This document shows positions 1-6,737 of a DNA stretch of 26,302 bases, in pieces (the first letter of the stretch is position 1; each line of letters opens with the position of its first letter). Both the position numbers and the translations under genes were made by a program. The DNA comes from an uncultured Bacilli bacterium (GTDB taxonomy: Bacteria > Bacillota_I > Bacilli_A > RF39 > UBA660): the NCBI GenBank assembly GCA_934089275.1, contig CAKOJJ010000020.1:1-26302 (forward strand), written 5' to 3'. The notes beneath the pieces were generated by a model, which did no database searches, had not been told where the DNA came from, and was given only the letters and a program-made list of their open reading frames with translations.

Positions 1-58
1 CTTACGTATTTATTATATAACATTTTTTATAAAATTAAAAGACCATTAACAATATTTA

Positions 59-68
59 TTTTGTCAAC
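59..68 (+). promoter_or_regulatory. Spo0A-box-like site (weak)
   Basis: TTTTGTCAAC matches nine of ten positions of the classical 0A box TTTTGTCRAA. It lies just upstream of the terminator that precedes the first gene. It is listed because better matches occur at 6738 and 26184. Alone it could be chance, and no clear promoter sits beside it. Confidence 0.25.
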
Positions 69-74
69 AGTCTG

Positions 75-104
75 AAAGTATGATAGAAATATCATACTTT
101 TTTT
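75..104 (+). terminator. Rho-independent terminator of a gene outside the window
   Basis: A perfect 10-bp stem (AAAGTATGAT with ATCATACTTT), a six-base loop and a run of seven T (98-104). The T-run is on the plus strand only, so it ends rightward transcription from a gene left of the window. Confidence 0.8.
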
Positions 105-127
105 GTTAAAATTAATTTGGTGATGTT

Positions 128-742
128 ATGAAAAAGAATAAGCTTGTTTTATTTGATTGGGGAGGAATAGTTGAAAAACATGCTGGAAGAAACGGAATGT
201 ATGAACAATTTAATGGATTTTTAAGTGAACTTGGGTTACTTGGTAAAACGGATTTAAAAGAGTATTCGTTAGGAAAAATTGGATCCCTTGAAAAAATAGA
301 GCTTGTGTTTAAAGACTTATGTCATAGATTTAATTTAGATATTACTTTTGAAGAATTTTTAAAAACTTATTATAAATATTTTGATAATATCGATTACTTT
401 AAAGATGTAAGTATGTATGAAAAGAGTTTAAAAGATAAGTGTTATATTGGTGTTCTTTCTAATATTTCCGTGCTTGATAAATCAAGAATTGATAAACAAC
501 TTAATCTAAAGGAATATGATTATGTTTTTTTATCATTTGAAATTGAAGAGGTAAAACCAAATAAAGAAATTTATGAATATGTTTTAAGTAATGTTCCATT
601 TAAAGAAAGTGATATTTTATTTTTAGATGATGTTCAAGAAAATATCAATGCTGCTTTATCTTTGGGAATAAATGCATGTTTAGTAAAAGGAGAAGATTTG
701 GATAATATAAAGTCATGTGTAAATAGGTTTTTAGATGAATAA
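128..742 (+). CDS. HAD-superfamily hydrolase (subfamily IA-like phosphatase)
   Basis: A 204-residue cytoplasmic protein with the four HAD motifs in order. Motif I is around Asp10 (FDWGG), motif II is Ser111 in VLSN, motif III is Lys143 in KPNKEIY, and motif IV is ILFLDD with Asp167/Asp168. Asp10 is the expected nucleophile and residues 15-95 would form the helical cap. Motif I has Gly where many HAD phosphatases have the second Asp (DxG instead of DxD); this is common in YihX-like members, which dephosphorylate small sugar or nucleotide phosphates. The substrate cannot be read from sequence. The ATG follows GGTGA (119-123) at four bases. No strong promoter is visible: a TAAAAT at 107-112 has no good -35, so expression may depend on readthrough of the preceding terminator. 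The next gene has its own promoter. Confidence 0.85.
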   Translation: MKKNKLVLFDWGGIVEKHAGRNGMYEQFNGFLSELGLLGKTDLKEYSLGKIGSLEKIELVFKDLCHRFNLDITFEEFLKTYYKYFDNIDYFKDVSMYEKSLKDKCYIGVLSNISVLDKSRIDKQLNLKEYDYVFLSFEIEEVKPNKEIYEYVLSNVPFKESDILFLDDVQENINAALSLGINACLVKGEDLDNIKSCVNRFLDE

Positions 743-756
743 AAAACTATTATGTA

Positions 757-765
757 TGATATAAT
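757..765 (+). promoter_or_regulatory. Extended -10 promoter for uppP
   Basis: TG-A-TATAAT is a perfect extended -10 element, 25 bases before the uppP start. No convincing -35 hexamer is seen, as is usual for extended -10 promoters. Confidence 0.6.
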
Positions 766-789
766 GAATTAGGCGAAAGAAGGATATTT

Positions 790-1608
790 ATGGAAATTTT
801 AAAAGCTATTTTATTTGGTATAGTTGAAGGAATAACTGAATGGCTTCCGATATCAAGTACAGGACATATGATTCTTTTAAATGATTTCATTCATTTAAAT
901 GTTACAAGTGAATTTTATAAGTTATTTGAAGTTGTTATTCAACTTGGAGCTATACTTGCAGTAGTTATACTTTATTTTAAAAGTATTTGGCCTTTTAACA
1001 AAGAAAGAGAAGAAAGAAAAGAAACTTTTTCACTTTGGGGTAAAATCTTAGTTGCTTGTGTTCCAGCGGCAATTATTGGCCTTTTATTTGATGATTGGTT
1101 TGATGCTCATTTTTATAACAGCATAGTAGTTTCAATAATGCTTATTCTTTATGGTATTATCTTTATTGTTTTTGAAAAAAAGAATATTGGAAGTAAACAT
1201 ACAAAAAGTTTAAAAGATATTACTTATAAACAAGCTTTAGTTGTAGGAATTTTTCAAGTTCTTGCATTAATTCCAGGAACTAGTAGAAGTGGAGCAACTA
1301 TCGTTGGTGGATTGCTTATTGGACTTGAAAGAAAAACCATAGCTGATTTTACATTCTTACTTGCTATACCAGTAATGGCTGGAGCAAGCTTACTTAAACT
1401 TATTAAATACATTAAAAATGTTGGACTTGTTTTTGCAACAGGTGAACTTATGATTTTAGGAGTTGGTTCCTTAGTTGCGTTTATTGTAAGTATTATTGTT
1501 ATTAAATTCTTACTTTCTTATATTAAAAAACATGATTTCCAAGCATTTGGATGGTATAGAATTGTTCTTGGAATAATTGTTCTTTTATACTTTTTAGTTA
1601 TTAAATAA
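790..1608 (+). CDS. uppP: Undecaprenyl-diphosphate phosphatase (UppP/BacA)
   Basis: A 272-residue polytopic membrane protein. It removes one phosphate from undecaprenyl diphosphate, recycling the lipid carrier for peptidoglycan and other wall polymers; overexpression in other bacteria gives bacitracin resistance. Both family signatures are present. The N-terminal one (residues 11-26) contains Glu13, Glu17 and His26 in the EGITEWLPISSTGH block. The second is PGTSRSGAT (162-170) with Arg166. These match the residues required in the E. coli enzyme (Glu17, Glu21, His30, Arg174). Length is normal for the family. The ATG has AAGGA five bases upstream. It appears monocistronic: its own extended -10 promoter lies before it and a terminator overlaps its stop codon. 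The DedA protein at 20471, a family that includes lipid-carrier flippases, could act in the same cycle. Confidence 0.97.
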   Translation: MEILKAILFGIVEGITEWLPISSTGHMILLNDFIHLNVTSEFYKLFEVVIQLGAILAVVILYFKSIWPFNKEREERKETFSLWGKILVACVPAAIIGLLFDDWFDAHFYNSIVVSIMLILYGIIFIVFEKKNIGSKHTKSLKDITYKQALVVGIFQVLALIPGTSRSGATIVGGLLIGLERKTIADFTFLLAIPVMAGASLLKLIKYIKNVGLVFATGELMILGVGSLVAFIVSIIVIKFLLSYIKKHDFQAFGWYRIVLGIIVLLYFLVIK

Positions 1609-1633
1609 GACTTGTTTGAAACAGGTCTTTTTT
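1608..1633 (+). terminator. Terminator of uppP
   Basis: AGACTTGTTT pairs with AAACAGGTCT (one G-U pair, tight loop), followed by six T. It begins at the last base of the uppP stop codon. The 5' arm also contains the -35 of the next promoter. Confidence 0.75.
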
Positions 1634-1640
1634 ATATAAT
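1612..1640 (+). promoter_or_regulatory. Promoter of the SDR / PLP-enzyme operon
   Basis: TTGTTT (1612-1617), 17-base spacer, TATAAT (1635-1640). The -35 lies inside the uppP terminator hairpin. The expected transcript starts near 1647, just before the GGAG ribosome binding site. Confidence 0.55.
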
Positions 1641-1663
1641 AAATATGAATGGAGTGAGTAAAA

Positions 1664-2338
1664 GTGATTGCTGTTGTTACTGGTGGATGCAAAGGATTAG
1701 GAGAAGTCTTTACTAAGTATTTGCTTTCTTTAGGTTATAAAGTTTATGCAATTTATAATAAAAGTGTTGATAACGCTTACATTATGGAAAATGAATATGA
1801 TAATTTAAGATGTATAAAATGCGATATTAGAAAAGAAAGTGAAGTTGATAATACCTTTTTTAATATAGATGATATAGATATACTTATAAATAATGCAGCT
1901 ATTTCAAAAGATGAAGATATAACCCAAAAAAGTGGAAAAGATTTTTTAAGTGTTTTGGAAACTAATGTTGTGGGAACTTTTTTAGTCACTAAGTATGCAT
2001 TACCTAAAATGAGTGAAAATGGAGTAATTATTAATATCAGTTCAAATAATTCTTTGGATAATTTTAATCCAATAAGTATTGATTATGATGCTTCTAAAGC
2101 GGGAGTAAATATGTTAACAAAAGATTTTGCAGTTGTTACTGATAGAAAAGTGGTTGCTTATGCTCCAGGTTGGATTAGTACTGAAGAAGTAGTAAATATG
2201 AATCAAGACTTTTTAAGAATAGAAATGGAAAAAGTTGGTCAAGAGAAATTGATTGATCCAGAAGATTTAGTCAAATATATAATAAGTGATGTTGAAAAAC
2301 GTGAAAGTGGAGAAATTGTGGAGGTAAAAAATTTATGA
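1664..2338 (+). CDS. Short-chain dehydrogenase/reductase (FabG-like fold)
   Basis: A 224-residue Rossmann-fold oxidoreductase. The NAD(P)-binding TGGCKGLG is at 6-13, NNAA at 76-79, Asn101, the catalytic serine region ISS at 125-127, and Tyr141-x3-Lys145. All catalytic residues of a classical SDR are therefore present. It is slightly shorter than typical FabG proteins (about 245). Similarity to FabG is general, and a housekeeping role in fatty-acid synthesis is not implied because no fab genes are nearby. Translation starts at GTG (1664), six bases after GGAGTGAG. The stop overlaps the next start as ATGA (2335-2338), so it is translationally coupled to the PLP enzyme; the two products may act on linked substrates. 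The substrate is unknown. Confidence 0.85.
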   Translation: MIAVVTGGCKGLGEVFTKYLLSLGYKVYAIYNKSVDNAYIMENEYDNLRCIKCDIRKESEVDNTFFNIDDIDILINNAAISKDEDITQKSGKDFLSVLETNVVGTFLVTKYALPKMSENGVIINISSNNSLDNFNPISIDYDASKAGVNMLTKDFAVVTDRKVVAYAPGWISTEEVVNMNQDFLRIEMEKVGQEKLIDPEDLVKYIISDVEKRESGEIVEVKNL

Positions 2339-3567
2339 CAAGAGATGAAATAAAAAAATTAGTTGTAGAATGTGAAAATGAATTAACAAATGAGTTTAAA
2401 GAAATTGATGATAATAAACTTTTCTTTAGTGAACAAGTGTTGAATAGTTTTAAAAAACATAATTTAAGTGAGAATGCTTTTAATTCTACTACTGGTTATG
2501 GATATAATGATTTAGGTAGAGAAATTATTGAGAAAGTTTATGCTGATATTTTTAAAAGTGAAAGTGCAGTTGTTAGAAGTCAATTTATATCTGGTTCTCA
2601 TGCTTTAAATGTTACATTTTTTGCTCTTTTAAGACCAGGAGATTTACTTCTTTCAATAAGTGGATGCCCATATGATACTTTACATGAAGTTATTGGAATA
2701 AAAGAAAATCCAAGTTCACTTGCATCTTTTAATATAAAATACGATGAAATAGACTTAATTAATGATGACTTTGATTATGAGGCAATCGAGTCTTATTTAA
2801 AGAACACAAAAGTTAAAGTAATTGAAATACAAAGAAGTAAAGGTTATTCAACAAGAAAATCTTTGAGTATTGAAAAATTAGAAAAAGTAATTAAGTTAAT
2901 AAAGAGTATTGATAAAGATATTATAGTTATGGTTGATAACTGTTATTGTGAATTTGTTGAAAGAAAATCTCCAATTGAAGTTGGAGCTGATGTTGCAGTT
3001 GGTTCTTTAATAAAAAATTTAGGTGGAGGTATTGCACCTAATGGAGCCTATGTTGTTGGAAGAAGTGATTTAATCAATTTGGTAGGTGAAAGACTTACAC
3101 TTCCTGGAGAAGGATTAGAAGTTGGACCAACGCTTGGAATAAATAAACAAATTTTAGAAGGTTTATTTTTTGCACCAAGTGTAGTTGCTTCCTCTTTAAA
3201 AACAGCCGTTTTAACAAGCAAAGTTATGGAAAGCCTTGGATATGATGTTGAACCAAAATATAATGATCATAGATGTGATATTGTTCAAAATATTATATTT
3301 AGAGATAGAGAAAAATTAATAAAATATGTTCAAGGTGTTCAATATGGATCTCCAATTGATGCGAACGTTACAGCAATTCCTTGGGATATGCCAGGTTATG
3401 CTGATCAAGTTATAATGGCTTCAGGTTCATTTACTCAAGGTTCGAGTATCGAGTTTTCATGTGATGCTCCAATAAGAGAACCATTTATAGCTTATCAACA
3501 AGGTGGATTAACTTACGAATATGGTAAGCTTGGACTTATAAGTGCAATAGAAAATCTAGAAAAGTAG
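2335..3567 (+). CDS. Methionine-gamma-lyase family PLP enzyme ('aluminium resistance protein' family)
   Basis: A 410-residue fold-type I PLP enzyme resembling the Met_gamma_lyase/YnbB family, often annotated as aluminium resistance protein; its true reaction is not well established. Visible markers are the N-terminal substrate/cofactor region with TTGYGYND (52-59), SGSHAL (86-91), the cofactor-ring Asp201 in VMVDNCY, and the presumed Schiff-base Lys227 in GSLIKNLGGG. The C-terminal domain contains a glycine-rich SGSFTQGSSIEF block. Length is normal. The start overlaps the SDR stop by four bases, and the upstream GGAGG (2320-2324) provides the ribosome binding site. In other Firmicutes this gene often neighbours miaA/hfq; here it is instead fused into an operon with an SDR. 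A terminator overlaps its stop. Confidence 0.85.
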   Translation: MTRDEIKKLVVECENELTNEFKEIDDNKLFFSEQVLNSFKKHNLSENAFNSTTGYGYNDLGREIIEKVYADIFKSESAVVRSQFISGSHALNVTFFALLRPGDLLLSISGCPYDTLHEVIGIKENPSSLASFNIKYDEIDLINDDFDYEAIESYLKNTKVKVIEIQRSKGYSTRKSLSIEKLEKVIKLIKSIDKDIIVMVDNCYCEFVERKSPIEVGADVAVGSLIKNLGGGIAPNGAYVVGRSDLINLVGERLTLPGEGLEVGPTLGINKQILEGLFFAPSVVASSLKTAVLTSKVMESLGYDVEPKYNDHRCDIVQNIIFRDREKLIKYVQGVQYGSPIDANVTAIPWDMPGYADQVIMASGSFTQGSSIEFSCDAPIREPFIAYQQGGLTYEYGKLGLISAIENLEK

Positions 3568-3589
3568 AGCAAATTTTGCTCTTTTTTTT
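3566..3589 (+). terminator. Terminator of the SDR/PLP-enzyme operon
   Basis: AGAGCAAA / TTTGCTCT stem overlapping the TAG stop, followed by eight T (3582-3589). Confidence 0.85.
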
Positions 3590-3604
3590 GAAAATAATTA
3601 ATTT

Positions 3605-3644
3605 CATTGAACAAAACTGCCCAAAATGGCAAAAAAGTTCAATG
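3605..3644. repeat. Nested inverted repeat in the 3.6-3.97 kb gene-free stretch
   Basis: Outer arms CATTGAAC (3605-3612) and GTTCAATG (3637-3644) are perfect. Inner arms TGCC (3618-3621) and GGCA (3628-3631) sit symmetrically, with five A-rich bases between outer and inner arms on each side. No T-run follows, so it is not a normal terminator. It could be an operator, part of a small RNA, or a remnant of a mobile element. The whole gene-free stretch (3568-3970) holds this repeat, a second terminator-like hairpin, two promoter-like elements and no coding sequence I can support. Confidence 0.6.
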
Positions 3645-3685
3645 TAGTAAAAAAATTATTAAATAAAAATAGTTTAGATTTATAG

Positions 3686-3712
3686 AGTTATACATTTTGT
3701 GTAACTTTTTTT
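3686..3712 (+). terminator. Orphan terminator-like hairpin
   Basis: AGTTATACA / TGTGTAACT (nine pairs including one wobble, three-base loop) followed by seven T. It lies about 100 bases beyond the previous terminator with no gene between. It either backs up that terminator or ends a short untranslated RNA that would include the nested inverted repeat. Confidence 0.6.
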
Positions 3713-3783
3713 ATTGATATGAATATTTAAAACAAACTTTACACACCCTAAAATAAAGTTTATATATTACAACAAATATGTAG

Positions 3784-3789
3784 TATAAT
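3784..3789 (+). promoter_or_regulatory. Candidate -10 box for the surface protein gene
   Basis: A perfect TATAAT with no good -35 at the usual distance (3761-3766 is TATATA). If used, the leader to the surface protein gene is about 175 bases and includes the G8 tract. Between them is an AGGTGA-like site (3817-3822) followed by ATG directly before TAA, so no real peptide is encoded. Confidence 0.35.
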
Positions 3790-3917
3790 TAAAAATAAGA
3801 TAGGTGTGTGAAATTAGGTGAAAAGAAAAAATGTAATGTAAAAGATTTATTAGTTGTGTAGTTTAATATGCAAAAATTAAAAAAATTGAAAAATTTGTGT
3901 AAACTCCCCAAAACGAC

Positions 3918-3945
3918 TTGAAAATCGGGGGGGGTATTATAAAAT
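3918..3945 (+). promoter_or_regulatory. Promoter-like element with a G8 tract in its spacer
   Basis: TTGAAA (3918-3923), a 16-base spacer, then TAAAAT (3940-3945). The same -10 hexamer occurs in the clear gpsB promoter at 8304. The spacer contains eight consecutive G (3927-3934), extraordinary in such AT-rich DNA. Slippage of this tract would alter -35/-10 spacing and hence transcription of the surface protein gene 25 bases downstream. CTCCCC at 3904-3909 could also pair with the G-run. The promoter assignment is inference. Confidence 0.4.
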
Positions 3946-3970
3946 AAAAATGTAGAAAGTAGGTAAAAAT

Positions 3971-4846
3971 ATGAAGAAGAAAAGTATGCTTATAGTAGCA
4001 ATATTACTAATGGCAATTGGTTTTGCAGCAGTATCAACAACATTAGTAATAAATGGAAATGCAAAAGTAAGCGAAAATGAAGAAGATTTCAGTGTAATCT
4101 TCACAGCTGCAAGTATAGATGGAAAGGATGTATATAACTCTGTAATAGATGATACAAAGAAGATAATAACGTTTGAAACAAGTGAATTAAAAACACTTAA
4201 TCAAACAAGTATACTAACATACGAAGTAACAAATAATTCAAGTAACTATGATGCAGAAGTAAGTGTAACATGTGTACCAAAAGAAGGAACAACAGCAAAA
4301 TATACAAGCATCAAAAATAAACTAGAAAATGATGCAACGATTGTAAAAGCAAAAGAAACATTGAATGGAACATTAACAATAACATTAGATAAAACATCAA
4401 TAGAAGAAGTAAATGAAGAATATACATGTAAGTTAGAATTCAATGCAGTAGAAAGAGATACATTAGGAGAAGAAACATCAACATTTAAGGCGTGGGTACC
4501 AACATATTTTGAATTTGGAACACCAACAACATCAAGTACAACAGATTACACAACTTTAGGTAAAAATGTATTTGCAGGATTGGATTCAAATAATGCAACA
4601 GGTGTATGTATAAATGATAATGGATTATTCTGTATCAAAGCAGATAATTATGATAACATAAAAAAAGCATTTGATGAACATTTTGAAACAGATTATTGCT
4701 ACGAATCGTCTGATAATTCTTCTTATGCTTGTTCTTCTTTTGATTTTTCTTGTACTGCATGGAAGGAAAGAGGAATCAACTGTACTTATGTTAATACTAG
4801 TACTTATTGTCAAGCTAGTTTTGATGGAACTATCACATGTAATTAA
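3971..4846 (+). CDS. Secreted/membrane-anchored surface protein with Cys-rich, possibly diversified C-terminus
   Basis: A 291-residue protein. Residues 1-4 are Lys-rich and 5-28 form a hydrophobic segment (signal peptide or anchor). About 35-165 look like a beta-sandwich of the general camelysin/TasA style (DFSVIF, then F...L...N then YEVTNNSS), with two cysteines; this likeness is weak. Residues 166-200 are Thr/Ser-rich. From about 200 a separate C-terminal domain holds eight cysteines (213, 221, 243, 254, 261, 271, 280, 290). Codon use changes sharply at codon 241 (base 4691). Before it, Ser/Thr/Ala four-fold codons almost always end in A: TCT, ACT and GCT occur once each in 240 codons. In the last 51 codons TCT occurs six times, ACT five and GCT twice. 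The start has AGGT (3960-3963) seven bases upstream. From memory, unverified, similar Cys-rich tails occur in proteins of uncultured gut Firmicutes and differ greatly between copies. Function unknown. Confidence 0.8.
   Translation: MKKKSMLIVAILLMAIGFAAVSTTLVINGNAKVSENEEDFSVIFTAASIDGKDVYNSVIDDTKKIITFETSELKTLNQTSILTYEVTNNSSNYDAEVSVTCVPKEGTTAKYTSIKNKLENDATIVKAKETLNGTLTITLDKTSIEEVNEEYTCKLEFNAVERDTLGEETSTFKAWVPTYFEFGTPTTSSTTDYTTLGKNVFAGLDSNNATGVCINDNGLFCIKADNYDNIKKAFDEHFETDYCYESSDNSSYACSSFDFSCTAWKERGINCTYVNTSTYCQASFDGTITCN
4691..4843 (+). other. Candidate variable cassette at the 3' end of the surface protein gene
   Basis: These 153 bases encode residues 241-291 and are dominated by codons ending in T or C (TCT, TAT, TGT, TTT, GAT, ACT, AGT, AAT), unlike the A-ending codons of the rest of the gene. 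Many NNT codons are what A-to-N mutagenesis of AAT-rich template codons would produce in a diversity-generating retroelement target. Exchange of silent cassettes is an alternative. No template repeat and no reverse transcriptase is present in the window, so the mechanism is unproven; the codon boundary itself is directly visible. Confidence 0.45.
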
Positions 4847-4863
4847 TCTATCAATTATAAACT

Positions 4864-4882
4864 TTTATGTGGAAACACAAAA
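4864..4882 (+). other. Hairpin with GAAA loop just after the candidate variable cassette
   Basis: TGTG (4868-4871), GAAA loop (4872-4875), CACA (4876-4879). Three outer T-A pairs (4864-4866 with 4880-4882) extend the stem if A4867 bulges. It lies 21 bases after the stop codon and has no T-run, so it is not a terminator. Diversity-generating retroelements are known to use a short hairpin with a GRNA tetraloop just downstream of the target repeat; GAAA fits. Small hairpins also arise by chance. Confidence 0.35.
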
Positions 4883-4950
4883 TATATGCAGTAAATGAAA
4901 ACCTAGATTAGTAATATAATGTTTGTTTTCTATTTTTTGCATTTTTAATT

Positions 4951-4987
4951 GAGACGTAATTTTAAAATATTATGTCTCTTTTTTTTT
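4951..4987 (+). terminator. Terminator of the surface protein gene
   Basis: GAGACGTAAT (4951-4960) pairs with ATTATGTCTC (4969-4978) with one G-U pair and an eight-base loop, followed by T4979-T4987 (nine T in a row). Confidence 0.85.
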
Positions 4988-5013
4988 ATATCTTTTTAGT
5001 GTATACTTATAAT
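4985..5013 (+). promoter_or_regulatory. Probable promoter of the amidase gene
   Basis: TTTATA (4985-4990), 17-base spacer, TATAAT (5008-5013). The -35 overlaps the T-run of the preceding terminator. The transcript would begin near 5019-5020, almost at the ribosome binding site, giving a leader of only about ten bases. Confidence 0.45.
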
Positions 5014-5030
5014 AAGTGGAGTTGGTTAAA

Positions 5031-6728
5031 GTGCGTAGAAAAAAACTATATATAACTTTAGTTTGTTCATTTATTGTTGCTACAATTTTAAGTGTGTTTA
5101 TTCTACTTAATAGCAATAAAATTTTAACTAATTTTAAGATTATAAGCGTAGACAATAATATGCGAGAATATACCGTAAAGTGTGAACGAGTTAAAGCAGC
5201 TGTTAATTATCGTATTACCATATATGATCAAAACGATGTAAAAATATATGATGAAATATTTGATTCTAATGTGGCTAAGTTTAATTTAAATAATCTTGAA
5301 TATGATAACACGTATTCTTTGATGGTTTATGCAATTGATAAATCTGGTGAAACTCGTCCTGCTAAAAGTGAATATAAATTTAAATGGAATGAAGCGAGTA
5401 TGGAATATGATTCTACAATATTAAAAGATGAGGATTTATATTTAACCATTGATGGCGATTTACAAAATAAACACTATAAAATAGAATGTCTTTTTAATGA
5501 TGATGTTAAACTAAGTGAAGATCTGACCAAAGATGAATACGTTGTTAGTAAGAGTATCTATCAAGGATTATCCGGTGTTTTAAAAGTTCAAATTAAAGCT
5601 GGTGAAAAAATTGTTGATGAACATAGTTTTTATAATAATATGAATCCTATAAGTGATGTCACTGTTACTTCAATTGAAAACAATTCTATTCTTAAATATA
5701 ATGATGTGTATTTAGAGTTTACTGGTGGAGATAATTCTGAAAGTACTGAGATAAAAATTTATGAAAATAAAAAACTTATTAAAACAAGTTCTACAAATAA
5801 GAAAAAAGTTATTTTATCTAAAGATTTATTTAAAACAGGATTAAATTATAAAATTGAAGTTATTCCTACTGTTGGTGAATATAAAAAAGAAGCAAGTGTT
5901 AATTTTCAAATGAGTGAAAAAGAACAATTAAAACCAGTTTATATTTCTAATAATTGGAATCATATAAAACGTGGAACTAAAATTACCTTAGCAAGTCCTG
6001 ACAAAGATGCAACTATTTATTATACGTTAGATGGAAATAATCCAGAAAGTTTTGGTATTCCTTATAAAGAACCAATCACGATTAATGAAAATGTTACATT
6101 AAAAACAGTTGCTGTAAGTGATAATAAAACAAATAGTATCATTAAGACATATAACATTGACGTAAGTGATATGGCTCAATTAAAGGTGTATATAAGTCCT
6201 TCAAATCAATCTAAAAACTTTGGTGTTAAGGAAGCTCTTTACACTAACGAAAGAGATGAAATGAATGATCTATCTAATTATATAGTTGAAAGACTTGAAC
6301 GTTTTGGTGTAAAAATAAAAAGAAATAATTCTAGTGGAAATATTAATTTATGGTTAAAAGAAAGCAATTATTTTGGTGCTAATTTGCATATTGCAGTTCA
6401 TTCTAATGCATCAGTGGATCATACAGCTCGTGGTATTGAAACGTGGATTCATTCAGAAAATAGTAATACTTATAGTCTTGCTAATTTAATTCAAAAAGAT
6501 TTAGTAAGCATTTATCCTGATAAGAATGAAGCATATGCCGATCGTGGAGTAAAATATGCCAATGGAGCTTTAGGAGAAGTAAATGATAATTATCTTCCAT
6601 TTGGAATCTTAGTTGAAGTTGCACATCATGATTATTATGAAGATGCTTTATGGATTATGCAAAATAAAAAATTAATTGGTTATAATATAGCTGATTCAAT
6701 ATTAAAATATTATCAAATTATAGAATGA
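5031..6728 (+). CDS. Membrane-anchored N-acetylmuramoyl-L-alanine amidase (Amidase_3 type, variant zinc motif)
   Basis: A 565-residue protein. I take GTG at 5031 as start because GGAG (5018-5021) lies nine bases upstream; the in-frame GTG at 5016 overlaps the expected transcription start and has no ribosome binding site. Residues 1-5 are basic and 6-26 form one membrane anchor, followed by beta-rich fibronectin-like modules (about 40-300). A chitobiase C-terminal-like module follows (about 305-378, with ATIYYTLDG and TLKTVAVS). The catalytic Amidase_3 domain spans about 384-562. Candidate zinc/catalytic residues are Glu407 (in TNERDEM), His457 (in IAVHSNAS) and Glu529 (in ILVEVAHHD). The usual first zinc motif DPGHGG is replaced by SPSNQ (389-393), seen in a Firmicute subfamily as far as I recall. 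Predicted to cleave the amide between MurNAc and L-Ala outside the membrane. The stop is TGA. Confidence 0.8.
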   Translation: MRRKKLYITLVCSFIVATILSVFILLNSNKILTNFKIISVDNNMREYTVKCERVKAAVNYRITIYDQNDVKIYDEIFDSNVAKFNLNNLEYDNTYSLMVYAIDKSGETRPAKSEYKFKWNEASMEYDSTILKDEDLYLTIDGDLQNKHYKIECLFNDDVKLSEDLTKDEYVVSKSIYQGLSGVLKVQIKAGEKIVDEHSFYNNMNPISDVTVTSIENNSILKYNDVYLEFTGGDNSESTEIKIYENKKLIKTSSTNKKKVILSKDLFKTGLNYKIEVIPTVGEYKKEASVNFQMSEKEQLKPVYISNNWNHIKRGTKITLASPDKDATIYYTLDGNNPESFGIPYKEPITINENVTLKTVAVSDNKTNSIIKTYNIDVSDMAQLKVYISPSNQSKNFGVKEALYTNERDEMNDLSNYIVERLERFGVKIKRNNSSGNINLWLKESNYFGANLHIAVHSNASVDHTARGIETWIHSENSNTYSLANLIQKDLVSIYPDKNEAYADRGVKYANGALGEVNDNYLPFGILVEVAHHDYYEDALWIMQNKKLIGYNIADSILKYYQIIE

Positions 6729-6737
6729 TTTATCTAC

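Noticed and set aside
3904..3934. CTCCCC...G8 as a terminator or riboswitch
   Set aside because: The C-run and G-run can pair, but no T-run follows and the rest of the loop does not resemble a known riboswitch.
4671..4898. Frame-shifted open frame overlapping the Cys-rich tail of the surface protein
   Set aside because: It has no ribosome binding site. The main frame gives regularly spaced cysteines and is the coherent one; the second frame stays open because the cassette has unusual base use.
4847..4950. Possible template repeat for the variable cassette right after the gene
   Set aside because: I compared it by eye with 4691-4843 and found no extended match; the same holds for the 3590-3970 stretch.
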